Positions 48,553 to 57,976 of a stretch of DNA of 64,000 nucleotides are shown here, piece after piece. The stretch is from Cytobacillus gottheilii (GTDB lineage: Bacteria > Bacillota > Bacilli > Bacillales > Cytobacillaceae). The DNA is taken from the NCBI RefSeq assembly GCF_001636345.1, contig NZ_KV440945.1, positions 1,146,975-1,210,974 on the forward strand. The letters run 5' to 3'. Numbering within the stretch: the first letter of the stretch is position 1; every line of letters begins with the position of its first letter. The position numbers and the translations under genes are program-made. A model generated the notes under the pieces. It searched no databases and had not been told where the DNA came from. It saw only the letters and a program-made list of their open reading frames with translations.

Positions 48553-48912
48553 ATGCTTAGAACAGTTGTAAAACAAATTGGTGAGATCGTTCCGGATTTT
48601 AAGGAAGAAAACCTATTAATCTTATTTGGACCAGAAGCTCCTCCTGAATTGAAAGATATATCTGTTATTCATGAGGTTGATGAAAATCCAAATGGAGCTA
48701 TTGTGGAAGGGGGGGTACTGGAAGTAGGAACTCAAGTTTATCAGATTAGTAAGGTTGGCAGTCTAGCTAATAAGAACTTTGAAGAACTGGGCCACTTATC
48801 TATTTACTTTAATGATGATGAGTCGATGGAATTGCTGCCTGGGGCGATCTTAGTTTCTCCAGGAGTCTATCCTGAAATTCAAGAGGAAGACAGCATTATT
48901 TTTAAAAAATAA
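48553..48912 (+). CDS. srlB: PTS glucitol/sorbitol-type IIA component (copy 1)
   Basis: This cytosolic phosphocarrier of the glucitol family passes phosphate from HPr to IIB. The 119-aa protein has the predicted phospho-His H40 in KDISVIHEVD, a beta-sandwich pattern, NKNFEELGHLSIYF and the terminal LLPGAILVSP. It is the second gene of operon 1, 86 bases after the oxidoreductase. Confidence 0.93.
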   Translation: MLRTVVKQIGEIVPDFKEENLLILFGPEAPPELKDISVIHEVDENPNGAIVEGGVLEVGTQVYQISKVGSLANKNFEELGHLSIYFNDDESMELLPGAILVSPGVYPEIQEEDSIIFKK

Positions 48913-48935
48913 TCCTTGTATAGGAGGGAACGCTA

Positions 48936-49475
48936 GTGGATTTCTTTATAAACTTAGCTGATGGCTTTATCGGAATGTTCCAAGAAGGTGCAGAAGTATT
49001 TATGGGCTTTATTACAGGAATTATTCCACTCTTGATTGTGCTGATCACTGTTGTTAATGCTTTTATAAAAATCGTAGGGGAAGAGCGAATTTTTGGATTT
49101 ATGAGAGCGATTGCAAAGTTTACTATTTTCAGATATACATTGATTCCACTATTCTCCGTATTTTTCTTAACAAACCCGATGTGTTATACGTTTGGCAAGT
49201 TTTTGCCAGAAAAACAAAAGCCGGCATTTTATGATTCTGCCGTATCATTTGTGCATCCAATTACAGGGCTATTTCCACATGCTAATGCGGCCGAACTATT
49301 TATATTCCTTGGCATTGCACAGGGATTTGCTCAAGTCGGCAATCAAAGTGAGCTGGCATTATGGTACCTGGTAGTTGGGTTAATTGTTTGCTTAGTTAGG
49401 GGAATCGTGACAGAGAAAATTACTGAGTTCCAAATGAAAAGACAAGAAGCAGCCAAACGCGGTGCCGCTGCATAA
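48936..49475 (+). CDS. srlA: PTS glucitol/sorbitol-type IIC component (copy 1)
   Basis: This membrane permease half has 179 aa and about four hydrophobic helices. The family segment [26 protein letters not shown] spans residues about 70-95, followed by [16 protein letters not shown]. The start is GTG 48936 behind AGGAGGGAACGCTA. Together with SrlE it forms the channel for the polyol. Confidence 0.94.
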   Translation: MDFFINLADGFIGMFQEGAEVFMGFITGIIPLLIVLITVVNAFIKIVGEERIFGFMRAIAKFTIFRYTLIPLFSVFFLTNPMCYTFGKFLPEKQKPAFYDSAVSFVHPITGLFPHANAAELFIFLGIAQGFAQVGNQSELALWYLVVGLIVCLVRGIVTEKITEFQMKRQEAAKRGAAA

Positions 49476-49498
49476 ACGAACAAAGGGGGCGAGATGAA

Positions 49499-50509
49499 AT
49501 GGCTAAATATAATACAGTTCAAGTTAAAAGGGGTACGCATGGTTGGGGAACTTCACTTATTCTGAAGCCAGATGAGGAAAAGAAATATGTTATTAGTGTA
49601 ACCGGAGGGGGAATTCACCCGGTCGCACAGAAAATAGCAGATTTAACAGGAGCAATTGCAGTTGACTCTTTTAAAAATCCAGTAGATAAAGAGGAAACGC
49701 TGTGTGCGGTAATTGACTGTGGAGGTACAGCCCGCTGCGGAACCTATCCGCGCCTTAGAGTTCCTACAATTAATGTAAAAGTGATGAGTCCATCTGGACC
49801 TCTGGCCAAATTTATGACAGAAGATATTTTCCTATCTGGGGTGTCAGTCAATGATGTTTCAATAGCTGGAGAAGAAGGGGAATCACAGGTAGCAGCAAGT
49901 TCTGCTGAAGAAATTGAGGAAGAGCCAGCAGCAAAACCAACTGCTTCCAAAGTTCAGGCAGAGCCGGCAGCAAAGCAAAATCCATTTATGAAGCTGATCG
50001 ATGTTATTGGACGCGGTGCAGGACAGTTTATGAATATCATGTACCAATCGGGAAGAGACACGATTGATACAGTTTTAAAAAATATCCTTCCATTTATGGC
50101 CTTTGTAGCAGCTTTGATCGGAATCATTAACTATACAGGTATAGGCAATATCATTGCGGATGTCTTAACACCTTTAGCGGGCAGCATTGGCGGGTTATTG
50201 TTATTAGGTCTAATTGGCGGACTGCCATTCCTCTCACCTATGTTAGCGCCTGGAGCAGTTATTGGAGCTGTTATCGGTGTTTTAATTGGGAACGAAATTG
50301 CAAGCGGTAACATTCCAGCTGCATATGCATTACCAGCTTTGTTCGCGATCAATGCTCAAGTTGGCTGTGACTTTGCACCAGTTGGTTTAACACTTGGAGA
50401 AGCAAAGGCAGAAACCATTAGTGTTGGAGTTCCATCCATCCTTTTCTCGCGTGTTATTACTGGTCCTTTAGCGGTCGTCATTGCATACGGTTTTTCGTTC
50501 TTCTTATAA
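49499..50509 (+). CDS. srlE: PTS glucitol/sorbitol-type IIB-C component (copy 1)
   Basis: The 336-aa protein has an N-terminal IIB domain with predicted phospho-Cys C74 in [14 protein letters not shown]. An Ala/Glu-rich linker spans about residues 125-160. A membrane domain (about 195-336) follows, with [17 protein letters not shown] and [34 protein letters not shown] precedes ATG. Confidence 0.94.
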   Translation: MAKYNTVQVKRGTHGWGTSLILKPDEEKKYVISVTGGGIHPVAQKIADLTGAIAVDSFKNPVDKEETLCAVIDCGGTARCGTYPRLRVPTINVKVMSPSGPLAKFMTEDIFLSGVSVNDVSIAGEEGESQVAASSAEEIEEEPAAKPTASKVQAEPAAKQNPFMKLIDVIGRGAGQFMNIMYQSGRDTIDTVLKNILPFMAFVAALIGIINYTGIGNIIADVLTPLAGSIGGLLLLGLIGGLPFLSPMLAPGAVIGAVIGVLIGNEIASGNIPAAYALPALFAINAQVGCDFAPVGLTLGEAKAETISVGVPSILFSRVITGPLAVVIAYGFSFFL

Positions 50510-50517
50510 AAGAAAAA

Positions 50518-50550
50518 CAAAGGGGGAAGACCAAAAAATTCCCTCTTTTT
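50518..50550 (+). terminator. Weak terminator-like hairpin after srlE copy 1
   Basis: AAAGGGGGAA...TTCCCTCTTT with a T5 tail lies nine bases after the stop. It may reduce transcription into the dehydrogenase genes rather than end the operon. Confidence 0.55.
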
Positions 50551-50578
50551 AACTTTATATCATTTCAAGGAGGAAAAA

Positions 50579-51634
50579 ATGATTCCAGCAACCTTTAAAT
50601 TCGGAGCTTTAATGGAAAAAGGGCAGGCAGTGATTAAAGAAGGAGAACTAAGAGAACTTTTGCCAAATGAACTGCTGGTAAAGCAAGAAGCATGTAACAT
50701 ATGCACAACAGATTATCAGCAATGGCAAGGCTTAAGGGAGCATCAGGGATATCCGATGGCTGGAGGACATGAATGCTCAGGTATCGTTGTTTCGGTTGGT
50801 GAAGATGTTAAGAAATTTAAGGCAGGAGATCGGGTAAGCGTTTTATATGATTACTGCGGGACGTGTGAAAACTGTGTAGCTGGCATGATTACAATTTGCC
50901 AGAACAAGAAAATCTTTGGAAAAAATTACTCAGAAGACTATTACGGCATTTTTGGTTTTGCTGATTATTTTATACGAAACGAAAAAAGCTTTGTAAAGAT
51001 GGATTCAGCATTATCACCTTCAGAGGCTGGGTTTGTGGAACCGCTTGGATCTGTACTGCATGGATTAAATAAGCTTCGCCTTCGGGGAGGTTATGACACC
51101 ATTGCGGTTATTGGCGGAGGAACAATGGGTCTATTAAATGCAGCTGCAGCCAAAGCAATGGGGGCAAAAGTCTTTGTTTCAAGCAGAGGAGAGAAAAAGC
51201 TTGAGATTGGTCGCCGTATGGGCTTTGAAATGATCGATGCAGGCAACTGTGACGCTGTTGAAGAAATAAAGAGACTCACTGAAGGAAGAGGAGTGGATGC
51301 TGTTATTGTATCTGCCGGAACGGCTTCAGCAAATCAGCAAGCTATTGAAATGGTAAAAGCACAACACGGAAGAATACTTTTTTATGCCGCAGGTTATCCG
51401 GCACCAGGCTTAGAAATTGACTCTAATGCTATTCATTATAAAAACCTTGAATTAATCGGAACTTTTGGTTCTGAGTTAACAGATTTTATAAATGCCGGGA
51501 AAATGCTTAGCGAAAGACGAATTGATGTTTCCTATTTAATTGAAGAGAAAGTTCCTTTATCACAAATCCAAGAGGCATTTGAGCTGGCCAGTCAAAAAGG
51601 AAAATTCAGAATCTCGGTTATGCTTCAGGAGTAG
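50579..51634 (+). CDS. Zinc-dependent medium-chain alcohol/polyol dehydrogenase
   Basis: The 351-aa MDR enzyme has catalytic zinc ligands C42 and the GGHECSG pair H64/E65. Structural zinc cysteines are C93, C96, C99 and C107, and the NAD fold is VIGGGTMGLLNAAAA near 180. Enzymes of this class oxidise polyols or polyol phosphates such as sorbitol, threonine-like alcohols and arabitol phosphate. In this operon it most likely oxidises the PTS product or a derivative. The exact substrate is unknown. AAGGAGG precedes ATG. Confidence 0.9.
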   Translation: MIPATFKFGALMEKGQAVIKEGELRELLPNELLVKQEACNICTTDYQQWQGLREHQGYPMAGGHECSGIVVSVGEDVKKFKAGDRVSVLYDYCGTCENCVAGMITICQNKKIFGKNYSEDYYGIFGFADYFIRNEKSFVKMDSALSPSEAGFVEPLGSVLHGLNKLRLRGGYDTIAVIGGGTMGLLNAAAAKAMGAKVFVSSRGEKKLEIGRRMGFEMIDAGNCDAVEEIKRLTEGRGVDAVIVSAGTASANQQAIEMVKAQHGRILFYAAGYPAPGLEIDSNAIHYKNLELIGTFGSELTDFINAGKMLSERRIDVSYLIEEKVPLSQIQEAFELASQKGKFRISVMLQE

Positions 51635-51667
51635 GACTGACAAGAAATAGAATGGGAGAGGGTAAAA

Positions 51668-52672
51668 ATGAAATGCTTAGCAATTGCGGATTTATTTATT
51701 ACCAAAGAGATGATGATCAAAGGTCTGGAAGAGCTGACAGATCTCGGAGTTGAATTAACGGTAAAAGAGTGGCTTCATAAGGATCTTGAAGCACTGCAAA
51801 AGGATAATATTAAACTCGAGCAGGAAGGCAGCAGTGCGGTGGCATTGCCGGATGATATTTTAGAAGGTATTGAGGATTATGATATCATCATCACGCAGTT
51901 TGCACCAATAGGAAGAGATACTCTTGATAAGTGCAAAAGTATAAAGGTTCTGGGTATTCTTCGGGCAGGGATTGAGAATGTGGACTACAAATATGCTGAA
52001 AGTAAAGGAATTGATGTTTTTAATACACCAGGCAGAAGTAATACAAGTGTCTCGGAATTTACGGTTGGATTAATTCTATCTGAGATTAGAAACATTGCCA
52101 GAGGGCACGATTATTTAAAGAATGGCATATGGGAAAAAAATTATTCTTCCGGAGTCCTCTCACCTGAAATTAGCGGCTCAACGGTTGGAATCATTGGTTA
52201 TGGAGCCATTGGTCAGCGGGTGGCAAACCTTCTGCGACCTTTTGGGGCGAATATTATCTTCTTTGATGACTATTTTACTGGTGATACAGAGGATTCTCAG
52301 GTCGACTTAGACACACTTGTCAAGACTGCTGATATTATTACGATGCATTATAGGCTGACAGAGAAAACAAAACATATGCTGAATAAAAATCACTTTGAGA
52401 AAATGAAAAAGAATGCAATAGTGATTAACAGTGCACGGTCTGGCTTAATAAGCGAAACAGATTTGATCTCTGCCCTAAAAGAAAAAAGAATAGCGGGTGC
52501 AGCAGTTGATGTATTTGATATAGAACCATTGCCAAAGGATCATCCATACTTGGAGTTAGATAATATTACAATTACTCCTCATATCGCTGGGTCCACCATT
52601 GGAAACTTTGCTAATTCGCCAAATATCCTGGCAAGAAGAATTATTCCTGCTTTATCTGAAGTAAAGAACTAA
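51668..52672 (+). CDS. D-isomer-specific 2-hydroxyacid dehydrogenase
   Basis: The 334-aa protein has the NAD-binding motif VGIIGYGAIGQRVANLL near residue 172. The catalytic trio is R in NSARSGLI, E in DVFDIEPLP and H in ITPHIAGST. It interconverts a 2-oxo and a 2-hydroxy acid; the substrate is not defined. GGGAGAGGGT precedes ATG. It sits between the alcohol dehydrogenase and gutM, suggesting a pathway with an acid intermediate or a detoxifying side step. Confidence 0.9.
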   Translation: MKCLAIADLFITKEMMIKGLEELTDLGVELTVKEWLHKDLEALQKDNIKLEQEGSSAVALPDDILEGIEDYDIIITQFAPIGRDTLDKCKSIKVLGILRAGIENVDYKYAESKGIDVFNTPGRSNTSVSEFTVGLILSEIRNIARGHDYLKNGIWEKNYSSGVLSPEISGSTVGIIGYGAIGQRVANLLRPFGANIIFFDDYFTGDTEDSQVDLDTLVKTADIITMHYRLTEKTKHMLNKNHFEKMKKNAIVINSARSGLISETDLISALKEKRIAGAAVDVFDIEPLPKDHPYLELDNITITPHIAGSTIGNFANSPNILARRIIPALSEVKN

Positions 52673-52691
52673 AGAAGGAGGAAACTTATAT

Positions 52692-53087
52692 ATGAAAGAG
52701 TTATTAATCATCGTCGTTTTTATTGCAGTCATGCAATTTATCACCAGTATGATCCACATTAAATATTACCAAGGTACAGTTAGAAGGCTAGGAAAAGAAT
52801 ATAGTGAAGGCTATCTTGGAGTAGGAATGAACCAAAGGAAATTTAAAGGCGGCCAGGTTTGCATAATCGTCGCAAATAAAGATGGGGAGATCTCTGAGTT
52901 TAGAATTTTATCAGGTCTTACGATTTTCTCAATGTTTAAAAAGGACCATCGTTTCGTTGGGGAAAGCATCCACCAAATAAACTGGTCCGGCAAAGAAAAA
53001 TACCAGGAAGTAGCAACCAACGCTATTAAGATGATCAAAAAAGAAATGCAGAAAAAGCTTGATATGAATACAGCAAGCGCAATTTAA
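52692..53087 (+). CDS. gutM: GutM-type glucitol operon accessory protein (copy 1)
   Basis: The 131-aa protein has an N-terminal membrane helix (LLIIVVFIAVMQFITSMI) and the conserved GutM body (KEYSEGYLGVGMNQRKFKGG, FRILSGLTIFSMFK). GutM is described as an activator of glucitol operons, though the membrane helix suggests it acts at the membrane. It is the last gene of operon 1. Confidence 0.88.
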   Translation: MKELLIIVVFIAVMQFITSMIHIKYYQGTVRRLGKEYSEGYLGVGMNQRKFKGGQVCIIVANKDGEISEFRILSGLTIFSMFKKDHRFVGESIHQINWSGKEKYQEVATNAIKMIKKEMQKKLDMNTASAI

Positions 53088-53105
53088 AAATCTCAATTTT
53101 ATCTA

Positions 53106-53160
53106 AAAACCCTTAACAAGAAGCATGAATAGTCCTTCTTATTTAAGGGTATTTTTTTTG
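53106..53160 (+). terminator. Intrinsic terminator of PTS operon 1
   Basis: AAACCCTTAACAAGAAG pairs with CTTCTTATTTAAGGGT and is followed by T8, 20 bases after gutM. Confidence 0.9.
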
Positions 53161-53166
53161 CTTTTT

Positions 53167-53240
53167 ACAAATGTTCTATTATTGATCATTTGTAAAATAT
53201 GTGCTATGATAATTACAAATGTAACTGATATGAACAAATG
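53167..53240 (+). promoter_or_regulatory. Promoter and operator cluster of the E1/E2/E3 operon
   Basis: TTGATC (53182-53187) and TATGAT (53205-53210) are 17 bases apart. TGTTC-N7-GATCA (53172-53188) covers the -35 box and repeats the motif at 47139. ACAAATG/CATTTGT words recur at 53167, 53187 (inverted), 53215 and 53234. Binding of a SorC regulator here is inferred. Confidence 0.65.
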
Positions 53241-53257
53241 ATAAGGAGGAAGATAAA

Positions 53258-54241
53258 ATGCTTAAAAATTTAGAGATTCCCAGCATGATTACTGAGAAAA
53301 AATTAAAAGATTTATATAAAGAAATGTGGACTATACGTTATTTTGATGAGAAGGTTGACCAGTTTTTTGCAAAAGGAATGATCCACGGAACTACCCACCT
53401 TTGTGTAGGTCAGGAGGCTTCTGCTTCCGGATCCATCGCAGTGATAGGCGGAAAGGATAAGATTGTAAGTACCCACCGGGGACATGGACATTGTATCTCC
53501 AAAGAAGGTGATATCAATAAAATGATGGCTGAGTTATTTGGAAGAGAAACAGGCTACTGCAAAGGAAAAGGCGGATCCATGCATATAGCTGATGTTGAGA
53601 AGGGGAACTTGGGTGCAAATGGAATTGTTGGCGGAGGAATTCCATTAGCGGTTGGTGCGGCCTTAACTTCAAAAATGAAAAATGAAAATTATGTTGTTCT
53701 CTGCTTCTTTGGTGATGGAGCAACGAATGAAGGCAGCTTTCATGAATCATTAAATTTAGCAGCAATCTGGAATCTCCCTGTTATCTTTATTTGTGAAAAT
53801 AACCAATACGGCATGTCAGGTTCAGTAAAAGAGATGACGAAAATTGAGCATATTGCAACGCGCAGTGAAGGTTATGGAATACCAGGCAAGATTGTTGATG
53901 GATTAGATATGTTTGAAATTATGAATACCGTTCATGAAGCTGTTGAACATGCACGGGGTGGCAACGGACCTACATTAATTGAAATGAAGACGTATAGGTG
54001 GAAAGGTCATTCAAAGAGTGATGCGAAAAAATACCGTACGAGAGAAGAAGAAAACGAGTGGAGAGCCAAAGATGGCATCAAACGCTTTAAGGATGCCTTA
54101 ATTGACGCAGAAGTTCTAACGGAAGAAGAAGCAAAGCAGCTGCAGGAAGAGGCAAAGACTTCTATTGAGGAAGCTGTAGAATTTGCTGCAAATAGTCCTG
54201 AGCCGTCTATTGAACGATTAGAAGAAGATGTATTTGCATAA
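53258..54241 (+). CDS. acoA: Thiamine-diphosphate dehydrogenase E1 alpha (acetoin dehydrogenase type)
   Basis: The 327-aa protein has the thiamine-diphosphate motif [13 protein letters not shown]...ENNQYGMS (residues about 150-187) and the [13 protein letters not shown] segment [11 protein letters not shown] near 105. The length is closer to AcoA than to the longer pyruvate dehydrogenase PdhA. It binds ThDP and cleaves an acyloin or 2-oxo acid with E1 beta. AAGGAGGAAG precedes ATG. It is first of four genes encoding a full complex. Confidence 0.88.
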   Translation: MLKNLEIPSMITEKKLKDLYKEMWTIRYFDEKVDQFFAKGMIHGTTHLCVGQEASASGSIAVIGGKDKIVSTHRGHGHCISKEGDINKMMAELFGRETGYCKGKGGSMHIADVEKGNLGANGIVGGGIPLAVGAALTSKMKNENYVVLCFFGDGATNEGSFHESLNLAAIWNLPVIFICENNQYGMSGSVKEMTKIEHIATRSEGYGIPGKIVDGLDMFEIMNTVHEAVEHARGGNGPTLIEMKTYRWKGHSKSDAKKYRTREEENEWRAKDGIKRFKDALIDAEVLTEEEAKQLQEEAKTSIEEAVEFAANSPEPSIERLEEDVFA

Positions 54242-54263
54242 TCATTTTGGGAGGTTAATAGAG

Positions 54264-55250
54264 ATGACCACAAGAGAAATAACGTATTTAGAAGCCGTTC
54301 GAGAAGCGATGAGTCAAGAAATGAGGGAAAATGAAGATGTCTTTATACTTGGAGAAGACATTGGTGTTTATGGTGGAGCCTTTGGTGTAACAAGAGGGAT
54401 GATTGAAGAATTCGGTCCCGAAAGAGTTAGAAATACACCGATTTCGGAAGCAGCCATTGCAGGAGCAGCTGTCGGTTCTGCCCTTACAGGAATGAGACCG
54501 ATTCTGGAACTGCAATTCTCAGACTTTATTACAATAGCAATGGACCAGATTGTCAATCAGGCAGCTAAAACACGATATATGTTTGGCGGAAAAGGCAAAG
54601 TGCCTATGGTGTTAAGGACTCCTGCGGGTTCGGGAACAGGTGCAGCGGCACAGCATTCACAGAGCTTAGAGGCATGGATGGCTCATATTCCAGGATTAAA
54701 GGTGGTCCAGCCTTCTACTGCGTATGATGCCAAAGGATTATTAAAGGCAGCGATGGATGATGATAATCCAGTTATTTTTTATGAACATAAATTACTCTAT
54801 AAAACTAGCTCTAATGTTCCAGAGGAATCTTACAAAATTGAGTTAGGAAAAGCAGATATTAAAAGAGAAGGAACAGATGTCACTATTGTTGCAACCGCTA
54901 TCATGGTTCATAAAGCATTGGAAGCAGCGGAAGTACTTGAAAAAGACGGCATCAGTGCAGAGGTGATTGATCCTCGTACGATTGTTCCTCTGGATAAGGA
55001 AACGATCATTGAATCTGTTAAAAAAACCGGCAAACTTATTGTCGTGCATGAAGCGGTAAAACGCGGCGGAATCGGCGGAGAAATTGTCGGAGTGATAGCA
55101 GAAAGTGAAGCTTTTGATTATTTAGACGCACCTATTATCCGTCTTGGCGGAAAGGAAGTGCCAATTCCTTATAACCCGAATCTGGAAAAGGCAGCTATCC
55201 CGCAAGTACCAGATATTATCGCTGCAGTGAAAAAGACTGTGAGAAAATAA
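54264..55250 (+). CDS. acoB: Thiamine-diphosphate dehydrogenase E1 beta (acetoin dehydrogenase type)
   Basis: The 328-aa transketolase-like pyrimidine-domain subunit has [29 protein letters not shown] (with the ThDP-activating Glu) and [20 protein letters not shown] 54264 follows GGGAGG; the ORF opens 12 codons earlier inside acoA. It forms the alpha2beta2 E1 with the preceding gene. Confidence 0.9.
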   Translation: MTTREITYLEAVREAMSQEMRENEDVFILGEDIGVYGGAFGVTRGMIEEFGPERVRNTPISEAAIAGAAVGSALTGMRPILELQFSDFITIAMDQIVNQAAKTRYMFGGKGKVPMVLRTPAGSGTGAAAQHSQSLEAWMAHIPGLKVVQPSTAYDAKGLLKAAMDDDNPVIFYEHKLLYKTSSNVPEESYKIELGKADIKREGTDVTIVATAIMVHKALEAAEVLEKDGISAEVIDPRTIVPLDKETIIESVKKTGKLIVVHEAVKRGGIGGEIVGVIAESEAFDYLDAPIIRLGGKEVPIPYNPNLEKAAIPQVPDIIAAVKKTVRK

Positions 55251-55261
55251 AAGGAGCGTAC

Positions 55262-56584
55262 ATGATGGCTAAAGAAATTTTCATGCCAAAATTGAGCAGC
55301 ACCATGTCAGTTGGCACACTCATTCAATGGTTTAAAGAAGAAGGCGATTCAGTTGAAATTGGTGAACCGCTTTTTGAGATTTTAACAGATAAAATTGAGA
55401 TAGAAGTAGAGGCATATGAAGAGGGAATATTATTAAAAAAATATTTTAAGCAGGATGATGAAGTTCCTGTTAATCAAATCATTGGCTACATTGGTGAAGC
55501 GGATGAGCAGGTGCCAGACTCTTCACCAGGGCAATCAGCATCAGAGCATGATGAAAGTGATGAAGAGATCAAACAATCCCAGCCTGCTGCAGCGGAACAA
55601 TCTTCACCACCTGAAGAAAAAGTTCGGGCTACTCCAGCGGCCAGAAGGATAGCAAAAGAAAACGATCTGAATCTATCGATTATTCAAGGAAGCGGTCCTA
55701 ATGGCAGAATTCAGCAGCAGGATCTGCTGGACTATCTGAATTCAGATGCAGAGAAAGTGAAAATTACTCCACTTGCTCAGAAAATAGCTAAAGAGCAGGA
55801 GATTGACATAAGCACTTTAAAGGGCACAGGAAGTAATGGGAAAATTACAAAGCAGGATATTATCCCGGCACCGGCAGAATCACAGACTGCTATAACAAGT
55901 GCACGCCGCAAAATGTCCGGAATTAGGAAGGTTATTTCTAAACGGATGCTGCATAGTGTACAGAGCGTGCCACATGTCACGTTAACATCTGAAATTGATA
56001 TGACAAATATAAAAGAGCTGCGCCAGTCACTGCTTCCAATCATTGAAAAGCAAACGGATTTGCGGATCACTTATACAGATATCCTGGTTAAGGCGGTAGG
56101 AAGTGCAATGACCCGTCATCCGCAAATCAATATTTCAATTGATGGTGATGAAATTATTCAGCACAGCTCGGTAAACATTGGAGTAGCTGTAGCGATCGAA
56201 GACGGACTGATTGTTCCGGTCATTCATGATGCAGCACATAAAGGACTTGCTGAAATCGTTAAACAATCGAAGCAGCTTGGGAAATTAGCCAGGAGTAATC
56301 AGCTTACATCTGAAAACTTAACAGGCGCTACCTTTACAATTAGCAATCTGGGAATGTATGCAATCGACGCATTTACTCCAATCATAAACTTACCTGAAAT
56401 AGCCATCTTAGGAGTAGGCCGCATTCAGGAGAAACCAGTTGTTGTAAATGGGTCCATAGAAGTCAGATCCATGATGGCAGTTAGTTTGTCTTTTGATCAT
56501 AGAGCAATAGACGGTGCTCCGGCAGCTGCCTTTTTAACAGAATTGAAGCAAATCTTAGAGAATCCTTATGAATTACTCGTTTAA
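55262..56584 (+). CDS. acoC: Dihydrolipoamide acyltransferase E2 with two peripheral-subunit-binding domains
   Basis: The 440-aa E2 has a lipoyl domain at residues 4-80 (lipoyl-Lys K44 in LTDKIEIEVE) and an acidic linker. Two consecutive E1/E3-binding domains follow (about 121-158, TPAARRIAKE, and 166-201, TPLAQKIAKE), then the catalytic domain (210-440) with HxxxDG at residue 413. Most E2 chains carry one binding domain. AAGGAGCGT lies before tandem ATG codons. Confidence 0.92.
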   Translation: MMAKEIFMPKLSSTMSVGTLIQWFKEEGDSVEIGEPLFEILTDKIEIEVEAYEEGILLKKYFKQDDEVPVNQIIGYIGEADEQVPDSSPGQSASEHDESDEEIKQSQPAAAEQSSPPEEKVRATPAARRIAKENDLNLSIIQGSGPNGRIQQQDLLDYLNSDAEKVKITPLAQKIAKEQEIDISTLKGTGSNGKITKQDIIPAPAESQTAITSARRKMSGIRKVISKRMLHSVQSVPHVTLTSEIDMTNIKELRQSLLPIIEKQTDLRITYTDILVKAVGSAMTRHPQINISIDGDEIIQHSSVNIGVAVAIEDGLIVPVIHDAAHKGLAEIVKQSKQLGKLARSNQLTSENLTGATFTISNLGMYAIDAFTPIINLPEIAILGVGRIQEKPVVVNGSIEVRSMMAVSLSFDHRAIDGAPAAAFLTELKQILENPYELLV

Positions 56585-56599
56585 AGGGGTGAAGAGGCA

Positions 56600-57976
56600 A
56601 TGATAAAATATGATCTTGTTGTTATCGGCGGGGGCCCGGGAGGATATGTATCTGCTCTTCATGCCGCTGAGACGGGGAAAAAAATAGCTTTAATTGAAGC
56701 TGATTTTGTTGGAGGAACTTGCTTAAATAGAGGCTGCATTCCTTCCAAAACCTATTTAAAGCATAGTGAAGTCATAGAACAAATCAAAAAAGCAAAAGAA
56801 TGGGGAATTGAAACAGAGTCCTTAACGTTTTCTTTTCCAAAATTAAAAAAACGAAAAGACGATGTGATCCAGAGGCTGCGAAGAGGGATTTCATATCTGC
56901 TCAAGGAAGGTAAAATTGACGTCTATCAAGGATATGGCTACATCCAGCCTAATGGTTCAGTAAGGGTGCAGGAGACAGAGAACGAAAAGAATCTTCAGGC
57001 GGAGAAGATCATCGTTGCTACAGGTTCTATGCCAGCTGTTCCTCCTATAGAAGGCTTATCAGAAGTCAGTTATGAAACAAGTGACACCATATTTGACTTA
57101 ACAAAAATACCAGAATCCTTAATCATTATTGGTGGCGGTGTTATTGGTGTCGAACTGGCTACCATATTTGCTTCTCTTGATACGAAAGTAACAATCATTG
57201 AATCTGCGGAAATGATCCTGCCGTCTGAAGATCAGGAGGCAGCATCTTATTTAAAGCGGGAGCTGGAAAAGAAGAATATAAATATACGCACAAACACACC
57301 GGTCAAAAAAGTAGAAGAAATAAATAACAATAAAAAAGTACATTGTGAATCTAATGGACAGAGTATACAATTTGATGCTTCTCATATCTTAGTTTGCACA
57401 GGCAGGAGACCTAACATGTCTGCAGTAAATGAGATTGGGCTGGATACAGACGGACCTTTTATTAAAGTGAATAAAAAAATGGAAACGAGCATGCCAAATG
57501 TATATGCAATTGGAGATGTGATCGGCGGATATCAATTAGCCCATGCTGCTAGTGCTGAAGGAATTGTTGCGGTTAATAATGCATTTGGCGGAAATGAAAT
57601 GATGAACAATCATGTGATGCCGCGCTGTGTTTATACGAAACCAGAAATCGCCGCAGTTGGATTAAATGAAGAAGAAGCGAAGAAAAAAGGTTTGGATTTC
57701 GAGGTTGTAAAATATGATTTCGTTAAAAGCGGGAAGGCATGGAGCAGCGGAGCACCAGAAGGTTTTACAAAAATAATTGTTGATAAGAAATATGGTGAAA
57801 TTCTAGGCACCGTTATGGTAGGAGAACATGTAACGGAAATGATCTCTGAGGCCTCTGCATTCATGTATTTAGAAGGAACCATTGAGGAAGCTGCAAAAAT
57901 GATCCACCCGCACCCAACCATTTCAGAAACATTCAATGAAGCAGCACAAGAAGCAGTTAGGATTCTAAAACATTGA
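56600..57976 (+). CDS. Dihydrolipoyl dehydrogenase E3
   Basis: This flavoprotein reoxidises the E2 lipoamide with NAD+. The 458-aa protein has the FAD motif VVIGGGPGGYVSA, redox cysteines C41 and C46 in GGTCLNRGCIPSK, the NAD motif IIGGGVIGVELA near 175 and the C-terminal HPHPTISE catalytic His-Glu. GGGGTGAAGAGG precedes ATG. It completes the E1/E2/E3 operon. Confidence 0.95.
   Translation: MIKYDLVVIGGGPGGYVSALHAAETGKKIALIEADFVGGTCLNRGCIPSKTYLKHSEVIEQIKKAKEWGIETESLTFSFPKLKKRKDDVIQRLRRGISYLLKEGKIDVYQGYGYIQPNGSVRVQETENEKNLQAEKIIVATGSMPAVPPIEGLSEVSYETSDTIFDLTKIPESLIIIGGGVIGVELATIFASLDTKVTIIESAEMILPSEDQEAASYLKRELEKKNINIRTNTPVKKVEEINNNKKVHCESNGQSIQFDASHILVCTGRRPNMSAVNEIGLDTDGPFIKVNKKMETSMPNVYAIGDVIGGYQLAHAASAEGIVAVNNAFGGNEMMNNHVMPRCVYTKPEIAAVGLNEEEAKKKGLDFEVVKYDFVKSGKAWSSGAPEGFTKIIVDKKYGEILGTVMVGEHVTEMISEASAFMYLEGTIEEAAKMIHPHPTISETFNEAAQEAVRILKH

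Noticed and set aside
53258..57976. Reading the E1/E2/E3 operon as the housekeeping pyruvate dehydrogenase
   Set aside because: E1 alpha is short like AcoA, E2 has two binding domains, and the operon shares an operator candidate with a polyol PTS operon. A branched-chain or acetoin complex fits better, though substrate remains unproved.
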